This document shows positions 16,232 through 22,704 of a DNA stretch of 35,423 nucleotides, piece by piece; positions within the stretch are counted from its first letter, which is position 1; the number at the start of each line of letters is the position of its first letter. The notes beneath the pieces were generated by a model, which did no database searches, was not told the origin of the DNA, and saw nothing but the letters and a program-made list of their open reading frames with translations. The translations under genes were made by a program, and so were the position numbers. Source of the DNA: an uncultured Bacilli bacterium (GTDB lineage Bacteria > Bacillota_I > Bacilli_A > RF39 > UBA660); contig CAKORG010000008.1 of NCBI GenBank assembly GCA_934101495.1, positions 1 to 35,423 on the forward strand, given 5' to 3'.

Positions 16232-16955
16232 TTATACATCAGTATATCTTTTATTTGTTCTATTTTTATGTGGATATATAAGAATAGGTTTAATAATAAG
16301 TCTAATTATTTTAGTTCATGAACTTGGTCATGTTTTAGTGTGCATGCTTTTTAAATATAAAGTTATAAGTGTAACTCTTTATCCTTTCGGAGGCATTACA
16401 AAAGTAGAAAAAGATATTAATACTGAAACTAATAAAGAAATAGTACTTGCTCTTGCAGGGATATTTATGCAAATATTACTTATTTTAATAGTTAAATTTA
16501 TTAATATTCATGATTATAATATCTTTTTAAAATATAATTTAAGCATAATGCTTTTTAATTTACTTCCTATAATACCTTTAGATGGTTCTATTATTTTAAA
16601 AAGTATATTAAATAAATTCTTTTCATTTAAAACATCATATAAATTATATATAATTATAAGTATTATAAGTATTATTTTGTACACTTTACTTAATTATAAA
16701 TATAGTTTAAATAATTATCTAATACTTGGTATATTTTTATATAAAATGTATAAGCAAGTTAAAGATTATAAATATATCTATAATAAATTTTTATTAGAAA
16801 GGTATTTAAAAAAATATAAATTTAAATATATAAGTACTAAAAATGGTAATTTAGATATTTTAAAAATAGATACTTATCAGTATTTTAGAGAAAATGAAAA
16901 AATAGTAAGTGAGGCTAAAAAATTGCAAGAAAGATTTGACAAAACTAGTATTTAA
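16212..16955 (+). CDS. SpoIVFB-like intramembrane zinc metalloprotease (M50/S2P)
   Basis: Site-2-protease family. HELGH at 36-40 gives two zinc His and the catalytic Glu37; the third ligand is Asp124 in NLLPIIPLDG (116-125). About six membrane helices and a basic C-terminal cytoplasmic tail, total 247 residues (SpoIVFB is 288). In sporulating Bacilli SpoIVFB cleaves pro-sigmaK; here the substrate is unknown. Overlaps the SpoIVFA-like gene and has no own ribosome binding site, so translation is coupled. The rplU promoter lies within its last codons. Confidence 0.82.
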   Translation: MKIIRLDYTSVYLLFVLFLCGYIRIGLIISLIILVHELGHVLVCMLFKYKVISVTLYPFGGITKVEKDINTETNKEIVLALAGIFMQILLILIVKFINIHDYNIFLKYNLSIMLFNLLPIIPLDGSIILKSILNKFFSFKTSYKLYIIISIISIILYTLLNYKYSLNNYLILGIFLYKMYKQVKDYKYIYNKFLLERYLKKYKFKYISTKNGNLDILKIDTYQYFRENEKIVSEAKKLQERFDKTSI

Positions 16956-16964
16956 TGATAAAAT
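16936..16964 (+). promoter_or_regulatory. Promoter of rplU inside the 3' end of the spoIVFB-like gene
   Basis: TTGACA (16936-16941), 17 nt, TAAAAT (16959-16964). The -35 is within codons for Phe-Asp-Lys of the upstream gene. Confidence 0.82.
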
Positions 16965-16970
16965 TAGTAT

Positions 16971-17060
16971 GTTTTTAAGTAATTTCTTAAAAAACCGCAC
17001 AGAAAAGGTTATAAACTTTTGGTACCTTAATGGCGCGACTTCGAAAAAATATAAGGAGGT
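16971..17060 (+). ncRNA. L21 leader (autoregulatory 5' UTR of rplU)
   Basis: About 90 nt between the promoter and the rplU ribosome binding site (AAGGAGGT 17053-17060). It contains the stretches AACCGCACAG, GGTACC and GGCGCGACTTCG and stands where Bacillota carry the L21 leader RNA bound by L21. The assignment is by position and length; I cannot fold it reliably here. Confidence 0.55.
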
Positions 17061-17065
17061 ATGAA

Positions 17066-17359
17066 ATGAAAGCTATATTTGAAACTGGTGGAAAACAATA
17101 TTATGTTTCTGTTGGAGATACTATTTATGTTGAAAAATTAGATGCAGAAGTAGGAACAGATGTTACATTTGACAAAGTTTTATTTGCAGATGGTAAAGCT
17201 GGTAATCCATATGTTGATATTAAGGTTGTATGTACTGTTGAAAAACATGGAAAAAACAAAAAGATTAAAGTGTTTAAATACAGACCTAAGAAAAAATATC
17301 GTAAGACTCAAGGTCATAGACAACCATACACTAAGTTAGTTGTTAAGAAAATTGGTTAA
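17066..17359 (+). CDS. rplU: 50S ribosomal protein L21
   Basis: 97-residue protein starting MKAIFETGGKQYYVSVGDTI, with a basic tail (KYRPKKKYRKTQGHRQPYTK), both diagnostic of L21. ATG 17066 is chosen because AAGGAGGT ends 5 nt before it; an upstream in-frame ATG at 17030 lies in the leader RNA. Binds 23S rRNA. First gene of rplU-prp-rpmA, the invariant Bacillota order; its stop TAA shares the A of the prp start codon. Confidence 0.97.
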   Translation: MKAIFETGGKQYYVSVGDTIYVEKLDAEVGTDVTFDKVLFADGKAGNPYVDIKVVCTVEKHGKNKKIKVFKYRPKKKYRKTQGHRQPYTKLVVKKIG

Positions 17360-17661
17360 TGATAAAGGTTAATATTAAAAATAATATCATTACAATGACA
17401 GGTCATGCTGAGTATGATGATTATGGCAAAGACATAGTTTGTGCATCGGCATCATCAATTGTTATTACAAGTATCAATTTGTGTTTAAGGTTTGATAAAG
17501 ATAGCATTAAATATAAAAAAGAGACTGATAAACTAACAATCGAAGTATTAAGTAATGATAAAAATATAACATTTACAATTGAAAATATGATTATGATGCT
17601 TGAAGAACTTGCATCGACATACAAAAAAAATATTAAAATAATTAAGGAGGACATAAAATGA
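17359..17661 (+). CDS. prp: Ribosomal-processing cysteine protease Prp
   Basis: 100-residue YsxB-family Cys protease that removes the N-terminal extension of L27. The catalytic pair is visible as His16 (TGHAEYDDYGKD) and Cys28 (VCASAS). It is located between rplU and rpmA as always in Bacillota, overlapping rpmA by 4 bases. The L27 next door carries the matching extension, so the pair is probably functional. Confidence 0.93.
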   Translation: MIKVNIKNNIITMTGHAEYDDYGKDIVCASASSIVITSINLCLRFDKDSIKYKKETDKLTIEVLSNDKNITFTIENMIMMLEELASTYKKNIKIIKEDIK

Positions 17662-17942
17662 ATTTCATGAAGTTAAATATCCAATTATTTGCTCACGTTA
17701 AGGCTCAAGGTTCAACTAAAAATGGTAGAGATTCAGCTGGTCGTAGACTTGGTGCTAAAGCAGCAGATGGTGAGACTGTAACTGCTGGTTCAATTCTTTA
17801 TCGTCAAAGAGGAACAAAGATTTATCCAGGTACAAATGTTGGAATTGGAAAAGATGATACATTATTTGCTAAAGTTGCTGGTGTTGTAAAATACGAAAGA
17901 CTTGGTAAAAATAGAAAAAAGGTAAGCGTATACGAAGCATAA
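17658..17942 (+). CDS. rpmA: 50S ribosomal protein L27 with Prp-cleavable extension
   Basis: 94 residues. The N-terminus MNFMKLNIQLFAHVK carries the cleavage motif (LNxQxFA then H) of Firmicute L27; removal exposes the functional N-terminus that reaches the peptidyl-transferase centre. Core motifs: STKNGRDSAGRRLGAKAADG, ILYRQRGTKIYPG and NVGIGKDDTLFA. AAGGAGG is 7 nt before ATG 17658. Followed by a terminator that overlaps the stop. Confidence 0.97.
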   Translation: MNFMKLNIQLFAHVKAQGSTKNGRDSAGRRLGAKAADGETVTAGSILYRQRGTKIYPGTNVGIGKDDTLFAKVAGVVKYERLGKNRKKVSVYEA

Positions 17943-17961
17943 AGTATATGCTTTTTATTTT
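17935..17961 (+). terminator. Terminator of rplU-prp-rpmA
   Basis: AAGCATA-AAGTA-TATGCTT stem containing the rpmA stop, followed by TTTATTTT. Confidence 0.75.
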
Positions 17962-18026
17962 AGGTATTGTAAGAATGTGCATTTTTATTTAAACTTTTAG
18001 TATATTTTACTAGAGGTGTTTTTTAT

Positions 18027-18614
18027 TTGAACTTAATTGCACATCGTGGTATATGGAATAAAACGATTAAAGATAACTCATATAAAGCTTTATTGGATGG
18101 CTTAAATAGTGAAAAATATATAGGCATAGAATGTGATATAAGAACAACTTTAGATAAGAAGTTTATCGTTTATCATAATATTTTATATAAAGGTAATTTA
18201 GTAAAAAGTACATATTTTAAAGATATGAAAGATATTTTATTACTCGAAGACTTACTTAAAATAAATACAGATAAACTATTGCTACTTGAAATTAAAGAAA
18301 ATGACATTGATAAGAAAAGATTACTTAGATTACTTAATAAATATCAAAGAAATTATTATATAATGTCCTTTGATACAAAAGTAATTGAAAGTTTAAGGGG
18401 CTTAGATAACAAATATAAATATGGTGTACTTAATTATATATTAAATAGTGATGCTGATTATAATTTAGATTTTATATGTTTACTTGATGGCGTAGCCACA
18501 AATAATATAATTAATAATTTTGAAAAAAGAGGTATTGAAGTTATAATATATGGTACAATTAAAGTAAATAAAAATGTAAAATATATAGTTGATGATATAA
18601 AAATGACAAAATAA
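18027..18614 (+). CDS. Glycerophosphodiester phosphodiesterase family protein
   Basis: 195 residues, starting at TTG with GAGGTG 8 nt upstream. GDPD marks: IAHRG (His6, Arg7), an ENT-like DNSYKALLDGL, metal-binding Glu35 and Asp37 in IECDIRTT, and His50. Next to His50 the usual Asp is Asn51 (VYHN). A later LLLLEIKEND holds the usual E-x-K motif. The family hydrolyses glycerophosphodiesters from phospholipid or teichoic acid turnover. It is smaller than usual (about 240) and lacks the C-terminal helix, so it may be divergent. Probably driven by TATATT at 18001. Confidence 0.78.
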   Translation: MNLIAHRGIWNKTIKDNSYKALLDGLNSEKYIGIECDIRTTLDKKFIVYHNILYKGNLVKSTYFKDMKDILLLEDLLKINTDKLLLLEIKENDIDKKRLLRLLNKYQRNYYIMSFDTKVIESLRGLDNKYKYGVLNYILNSDADYNLDFICLLDGVATNNIINNFEKRGIEVIIYGTIKVNKNVKYIVDDIKMTK

Positions 18615-18635
18615 GTGATAAAAATGAAGGAAATT

Positions 18636-18657
18636 AGTGTATAATTGTAGTAGGTGG
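18636..18657 (+). promoter_or_regulatory. -10 and ribosome binding site of murG
   Basis: TATAAT at 18640-18645 in the same AGTGTATAAT context as mraY; AGGTGG at 18652-18657 is 7 nt before ATG 18665. Confidence 0.55.
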
Positions 18658-18664
18658 TTTGTGT

Positions 18665-19747
18665 ATGAAAATAATTGTATCAGCAGGTGGTACTGGGGGA
18701 CATATTTACCCAGCCTTAGCTATTATTAAGAAGTTTAAAGAAAAAGAAAAAAATTTAGAAGTTTTATATATTGGAACACATAATAGAATGGAAAAGGATA
18801 TTGTTCCTGAGATGGGAATAAAGTATGAAGCTCTAGAAATATATGGTTTTAGTAAAACTGATTTAATGAGAGATTTTAAAAATATATTTTTAATAAAAAA
18901 AGCATTAAATAAATGCATGAGCATCATGAAAGAGTTTAAACCAGACATTGTAATTGGCTGTGGTGGTTATGTAACTTATCCAGTTATTAAGGCTGCACAA
19001 AGACTTGGAATAAAAACATTTATTCATGAACAAAATAGCATACCTGGTAAATCTAATATTGCCTTATCAAAAAATGTAGATTTAGTAGGAATATCTTTTA
19101 AAAATAGTGAAAATTATTTTAAAAAATCTAAAAAGGTTGTTTATACAGGAAATCCATGTGGTGAAAGTGCTTTGGATATTCAAAGAACATCTAAGGTTAG
19201 TCTAGGGTTTAAGCCAAGTGATAAACTAATTATCATTGTGGCTGGTTCTCTGGGTAGTAATACATTTAATGAAAAATTTAAAGCATATTTAAGCATGATT
19301 GATAAAGAAAAATATAAAGTTTTATATATAACAGGTAAATCATATTATGATGATTTTATGAAAGATACAGAGTTTTCTAAAAATGTTAAAGTAGTTCCAT
19401 ATTACAATAATTTAGCTAGTATTATGAAAGATGCATATTTAGTTATATCTAGAGCAGGAGCATCAACTATTTCTGAGATACTTGCTTTAAAAATTCCAAG
19501 CATTTTAGTACCTAGTCCATATGTAGCTAATAATCACCAATATTATAATGCATTAGACTTAGTAAATATGAAAGTATCAGAGATTTTAGAAGAAAAAAAT
19601 TTAGACCCAAGCATAATTCAAGTTATGATAAATGAACTTGTATATAATGAAAAAAAATATAATGAAATGAAAAAGAATCTCGAAAGATTAAATGTGAAAG
19701 CAGCATCCACTATTATATATGATGAAATAAAGGATTTGTTAAAATGA
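18665..19747 (+). CDS. murG: UDP-GlcNAc:lipid I N-acetylglucosaminyltransferase
   Basis: GT-B enzyme at the inner membrane face that adds GlcNAc to lipid I, yielding lipid II. GGTGGHIYPALAI (8-20), IGCGGYVTYPVI and HEQNSIPGKSN in the acceptor domain; SRAGASTISEIL and PYVANNHQYYNA in the donor domain. 360 residues, normal. A TTG six bases upstream is in frame, but the ATG has the best ribosome binding site spacing. Overlaps murB by 4 (ATGA). Confidence 0.96.
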   Translation: MKIIVSAGGTGGHIYPALAIIKKFKEKEKNLEVLYIGTHNRMEKDIVPEMGIKYEALEIYGFSKTDLMRDFKNIFLIKKALNKCMSIMKEFKPDIVIGCGGYVTYPVIKAAQRLGIKTFIHEQNSIPGKSNIALSKNVDLVGISFKNSENYFKKSKKVVYTGNPCGESALDIQRTSKVSLGFKPSDKLIIIVAGSLGSNTFNEKFKAYLSMIDKEKYKVLYITGKSYYDDFMKDTEFSKNVKVVPYYNNLASIMKDAYLVISRAGASTISEILALKIPSILVPSPYVANNHQYYNALDLVNMKVSEILEEKNLDPSIIQVMINELVYNEKKYNEMKKNLERLNVKAASTIIYDEIKDLLK

Positions 19748-20598
19748 AATGTGTAGAAAATGCTAATTTAAAACAATATAATACATATAGAATAAATACT
19801 ATGGCTAGGTTTATGTATGAACCTGAAAATGTTGAAGAACTAAAAGATTTACTTAAAAATTTAAAAGATAAAAACATAAAATATTATATTTTAGGTGGAG
19901 GTTCCAATGTTATACTTCCGGATGAAAATTTCAATGGTGCTATTATTAAATTAGCCCTGAAAGATTTAGAAATTAAAGATGATATAGCTTTTGTGGGTGC
20001 TGGATATAATTTAAATATTTTTATAAAAAAAATAATTGATGAAGGCTATACAAATTTAGCAAATCTTTATGGTATTCCTGGCACAGTAGGTGGGGCAATT
20101 CGTGGTAACGCCGGAGCAAATGGAAGTGAAATATTTGATGATTTACTATCGGTATTGGTACTTCAAGATGATGATGTAAAATTAATAAATGCCTATAATA
20201 TTGAGCATAGTTATAGATATACATCATTTAAAGAAAATAATGACATAATTTTCGGCGGAGTATTTAAGCTAGAAAAAGGTGATACAAAAAAAGCATGGGA
20301 AATAATAAATGAAAACTTAGAAAAAAGAAAAAATAGTCAGCCTTTAGAATATCCATCTGCAGGTTCAGTTTTCAAAAATTCTGATGGTTTATCCGCTGGT
20401 AAATTAATTGATGAGTGTGGACTTAAAGGATATAAAGTAGGTGGGGCTCAAATAAGCAAAAAGCATGCCAACTTTATAATTAACTTGGATAATGCCACAA
20501 GTAGTGATATAATATCGTTAATAGAAATTGTTAAAGAAAAAGTAAAGAAAGAAAAAGGTATAGATTTAGAATTAGAACAAGAAATAGTAAAGTGGTGA
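19744..20598 (+). CDS. murB: UDP-N-acetylenolpyruvoylglucosamine reductase (type II)
   Basis: FAD enzyme reducing UDP-GlcNAc-enolpyruvate to UDP-MurNAc. FAD-binding GGGSNVILPD at about 56-65, LYGIPGTVGGAIRGNAGANG, SYRYTSFKE, the active-site loop PSAGSVFKN (Ser as proton donor) and ISKKHANFIINLDNATSSDI. 284 aa, type II as in Bacillota. Order murG-murB-divIB follows the B. subtilis dcw cluster. Ends at Trp-TGA, one of the clear TGA stops in the window. Confidence 0.95.
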   Translation: MKCVENANLKQYNTYRINTMARFMYEPENVEELKDLLKNLKDKNIKYYILGGGSNVILPDENFNGAIIKLALKDLEIKDDIAFVGAGYNLNIFIKKIIDEGYTNLANLYGIPGTVGGAIRGNAGANGSEIFDDLLSVLVLQDDDVKLINAYNIEHSYRYTSFKENNDIIFGGVFKLEKGDTKKAWEIINENLEKRKNSQPLEYPSAGSVFKNSDGLSAGKLIDECGLKGYKVGGAQISKKHANFIINLDNATSSDIISLIEIVKEKVKKEKGIDLELEQEIVKW

Positions 20599-20604
20599 TA
20601 AACT

Positions 20605-21354
20605 ATGGCAAAAAAAATAAAGAAAAAGTTAAATAAAAAAGGACTTCTAGTAGTCCTTCTTACATTATATTTATTTATAATGGCTTTTTATTATTGCTTT
20701 AATTTGCCAGTTAAATTAGTTGAAGTTAAAGGAAATACCTTAATTAGTGATGAAAAAGTAATAAATACTGCAAATATTACTGACAAAACAAAACTATTTG
20801 CTTTAAGTAGTAGTAAACTTAAGAAAAATCTAGAAGAATTACCAATGATAGAGAGTGTTAAAATTAGTAAACACCTAAACGGTAAAGTTGTGATAACTAT
20901 TAAAGAACTTGCAGTATTATACTACAAAGTTTTGGATAAGACTTATGTTTTTGAAAATAACAAGAAAGCAACTACACTTGATACCACTTTAGGTATTCCA
21001 ACACTTGTTAATTATGTCCCAAGTGATATTGAAGAAAATTTAATAAAAAAATTAAGTGGAATAAACAAAGATATTCTTTATAAAGTAAGTGAGATAGAGT
21101 ACTCGCCAGATATAAAAAATGAAAAAGTTATAGATAAAAATAGATTTTTACTTAGAATGAATGATGGTAATTATGTTTATATTAATTTAGCAAATATAAA
21201 TAATTTAAATAAGTATGAAGAAATTTATGCAACCCTTAATGAAAATGAAAAAGGAGTTCTTAATTTAGATAGTTCTAGTAATAATGGTATTGTATTTCAA
21301 ACATTTGAACTAATCAAGAAAAAGGAAGAGATGCAAAATGAATTATCAGAATGA
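20605..21354 (+). CDS. divIB: Cell division protein DivIB/FtsQ
   Basis: Bitopic divisome protein. Very basic N-terminus (AKKIKKKLNKKG), one membrane helix (about 13-32), POTRA domain (about 34-105: VKLVEVKGNTLISDEKVINT, then LPMIESVKISKHLNGKVVIT), then the beta domain. 249 residues. It scaffolds FtsL/DivIC and regulates septal PBP and FtsW. Overlaps queH by 17 bases. Confidence 0.9.
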   Translation: MAKKIKKKLNKKGLLVVLLTLYLFIMAFYYCFNLPVKLVEVKGNTLISDEKVINTANITDKTKLFALSSSKLKKNLEELPMIESVKISKHLNGKVVITIKELAVLYYKVLDKTYVFENNKKATTLDTTLGIPTLVNYVPSDIEENLIKKLSGINKDILYKVSEIEYSPDIKNEKVIDKNRFLLRMNDGNYVYINLANINNLNKYEEIYATLNENEKGVLNLDSSSNNGIVFQTFELIKKKEEMQNELSE

Positions 21355-21934
21355 ATTAGATAATTTAATTAAAAGTTTAGATTATAAACCATCTTTACTT
21401 CTTCATAGTTGTTGTGGACCATGTTCTACGGAAGTTTTAACTTATTTGGCACCATATTTTAATATTACAGTTTTATATTATAATCCAAATATTGAACCTT
21501 TTGAAGAATATTTAAAAAGAAAAAATGAACAAATAAGATTTATCAAAGAATTTGAACATGATAATATTAAGTTTTTAGATTGTGATTATGAAAATGAAGT
21601 ATTTCATAAAAATGTAAAAGGGCTAGAAAATGAAAGAGAAGGTAAAGCTAGATGTCCAGTATGCTTTAGAGTAAGACTTGATTATACTGCTAGAAAAGCT
21701 AAAGAGTTAAACTTTGAATATTTTGGCACAACACTTACTGTAAGTCCTCATAAAAATAGTAAACAAATAAATATTTTAGGTGGCATTATTGGAGACAAAT
21801 ATAATGTAAAATATCTATTTAGTGATTTTAAGAAAAAGGATGGTTATAAGAAAAGTGTTGAACTTGCTAAAAAATATAATTTATATCGCCAAGATTATTG
21901 TGGCTGTTTATATGGCAAAAATAATATGGATTAA
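21338..21934 (+). CDS. queH: Epoxyqueuosine reductase QueH
   Basis: Final step of queuosine synthesis in tRNA. LLHSCCGPCS (Cys25, Cys26, Cys29), ARCPVCFRVRL (Cys106, Cys109) and a C-terminal DYCGCLYG (Cys188, Cys190) are the cluster and redox cysteines of the DUF208 family. TTLTVSPHKNSKQIN is also conserved. 198 residues, normal. AAGGAAGAG ribosome binding site 6 nt before ATG 21338. No other que gene is in the window; the organism may salvage. Confidence 0.92.
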   Translation: MNYQNELDNLIKSLDYKPSLLLHSCCGPCSTEVLTYLAPYFNITVLYYNPNIEPFEEYLKRKNEQIRFIKEFEHDNIKFLDCDYENEVFHKNVKGLENEREGKARCPVCFRVRLDYTARKAKELNFEYFGTTLTVSPHKNSKQINILGGIIGDKYNVKYLFSDFKKKDGYKKSVELAKKYNLYRQDYCGCLYGKNNMD

Positions 21935-21937
21935 CTA

Positions 21938-21966
21938 TTGATTTATTAATTAAATTTTAGTATAAT
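21938..21966 (+). promoter_or_regulatory. Promoter of the antisense RNA A
   Basis: TTGATT (21938-21943), 17 nt, TATAAT (21961-21966). Begins 4 nt after the queH stop; there is no ORF behind it on this strand. Confidence 0.7.
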
Positions 21967-21972
21967 GAATAC

Positions 21973-22077
21973 ATGAAGAGAAATCTTCATATAATAAAAA
22001 AAGGAACATTCGGTATCTCGAATGTCTACCTATAATTGTATGGATGACATTTGCCTAGTGGCAGATGTCTATTTTTA
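21973..22077 (+). ncRNA. Candidate type I antitoxin RNA A
   Basis: About 105 nt. Starts with a perfect hairpin ATGAAGA-GAAA-TCTTCAT, then ACATTCG-GTATCT-CGAATGT (22006-22025), and ends with GACATTTGCC-TAGT-GGCAGATGTC (22046-22069, one G-U) plus T-rich TATTTTTA, an intrinsic terminator. It is antisense to the last codons and 3' UTR of the small peptide gene on the other strand (about 80 nt overlap). It has no coding capacity. Type I antitoxins with convergent 3' overlap (SR4, RatA, RCd) have this layout. Start and end are inferred from sequence. Confidence 0.65.
21995..22025 (-). terminator. Terminator of the toxin mRNA
   Basis: Minus strand: ACATTCG-AGATAC-CGAATGT then TCC and seven T. Confidence 0.75.
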
Positions 22078-22209
22078 TCACTAATAACATTAAAACTATT
22101 AGTAATATTATAATACATAATCTGTTGAGAAATTTAATTATATAAACTCTTTTCTTCATATGCATTCCTCCCCTCAATAAGCCAAAAGCCCCTGAAAGAA
22201 GGTAGACAT
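22022..22209. repeat. 10-bp inverted repeat linking 5' and 3' ends of the toxin mRNA
   Basis: ATGTCTACCT at 22022-22031 and its exact complement AGGTAGACAT at 22200-22209. In the minus-strand transcript the 5' leader reads ATGTCTACCT and the 3' UTR AGGTAGACAT, so the ends can pair (11 bp with one G-U). The antisense RNA carries the same ATGTCTACCT and could compete. A further copy is at 22483-22492. Confidence 0.7.
22055..22159 (-). CDS. Small hydrophobic peptide, candidate type I toxin
   Basis: 34 residues: basic start MKKRVYIIKFLNR, hydrophobic helix LCIIILLIVLMLLVI (about 14-28), polar end KIDICH. This is the build of membrane-acting type I toxins. The ribosome binding site GGGGAGG (22173-22167) is the best in the window, 7 nt before the ATG. 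An ATG two codons upstream is too close to it. It has its own promoter (22265-22237) and terminator, and the stop lies in the antisense RNA hairpin. No paralogue outside the region is seen. The toxic function is inferred from architecture. Confidence 0.65.
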   Translation of the reverse strand: MKKRVYIIKFLNRLCIIILLIVLMLLVIKIDICH

Positions 22210-22236
22210 CCGGATACTTCATATTCCATGGTAATT

Positions 22237-22265
22237 ACTATAACAGATATACTCATGATAATCAA
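22237..22265 (-). promoter_or_regulatory. Promoter of the toxin mRNA
   Basis: Minus strand: TTGATT (22265-22260), 17 nt, TATAGT (22242-22237), extended TG one base upstream. The predicted leader is about 70 nt. Confidence 0.7.
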
Positions 22266-22322
22266 GTGTTTATTGTAAATTTTTAATAAATGTTTTCTTT
22301 AAAAAAATAGCATCATTTTAAC

Positions 22323-22352
22323 TTGACAAATAATAGCAAAAATTGTTATAAT
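22323..22352 (+). promoter_or_regulatory. Strong promoter of RNA B
   Basis: TTGACA (22323-22328), 18 nt, TATAAT (22347-22352), extended TG. The start region (TATAATGAA ... GAAGA) resembles that of RNA A. Confidence 0.75.
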
Positions 22353-22358
22353 GAACGA

Positions 22359-22537
22359 AGAAAGATGAGATAAAATTATTAACATTATTATGATTCATAT
22401 GCAGCTTAAAGAGTTTTGTTATATAAATTCTCTTCTTTATTCCTCTTATGTGAGGATAAGTTATTATTAAGTGGACACTTTAATGTCTACCTAAGCATAG
22501 TTAAGCGACATTTGCCTAATGGCAGATGTCTATTTTA
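22359..22537 (+). ncRNA. Candidate antisense RNA B (paralogue of RNA A)
   Basis: About 180 nt from the promoter above to the hairpin GACATTTGCC-TAAT-GGCAGATGTC (22507-22530) plus TATTTTAT. It shares ATGTCTACCT and the whole terminator hairpin with RNA A, and runs antisense through the broken toxin copy. No ORF. Confidence 0.55.
22365..22440 (-). pseudogene. Broken paralogue of the small toxin
   Basis: Minus strand KKRIYITKLFK matches KKRVYIIKFLN of the intact peptide; GAGGAAT precedes it but ATG has become ATA. A one-base insertion (AAGCTGCATATG against AACAGATTATG) shifts the frame, and the Cys TGT has become TGA. After correction it continues IIIMLIILSHL. Confidence 0.6.
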
Positions 22538-22579
22538 TAAATACAATTTATATTTTAAAAGTATTTTGTATAGTCTGTT
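22531..22579 (-). pseudogene. 3' remnant of a third toxin copy
   Basis: Minus-strand bases AACAGACTATAC ... ATAAAATAGACATC align with the 3' half of the intact toxin gene and lead into the same hairpin; residues NRLYKILLKYKLYL then stop. The 5' half is missing. Confidence 0.4.
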
Positions 22580-22608
22580 AGTTTCTACCTAGCAAAGTGA
22601 TATCATAA

Positions 22609-22624
22609 TGGCATATATATGCCA
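22609..22624. repeat. Perfect 16-bp palindrome upstream of mutS
   Basis: TGGCATATATATGCCA, 30 bp before the mutS -35. Possible protein-binding site. Confidence 0.4.
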
Positions 22625-22654
22625 AATTTCTTAAGGATTTTTGTGTATTTTTTC

Positions 22655-22683
22655 TTTAAAAAAAATTAGGCTTGTGTTATAAT
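22655..22683 (+). promoter_or_regulatory. Promoter of mutS
   Basis: TTTAAA (22655-22660), 17 nt, TATAAT (22678-22683) with extended TG. Confidence 0.65.
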
Positions 22684-22704
22684 ATTTTGACAGAGGTTTT
22701 AAGT

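Noticed and set aside
21999..22077. Purine-riboswitch-like look (a TCTACC junction between hairpins)
   Set aside because: The hairpins do not form the three-way junction, there is no P1 closing stem with the right spacing, and no gene follows on that strand. The antisense explanation accounts for all parts.
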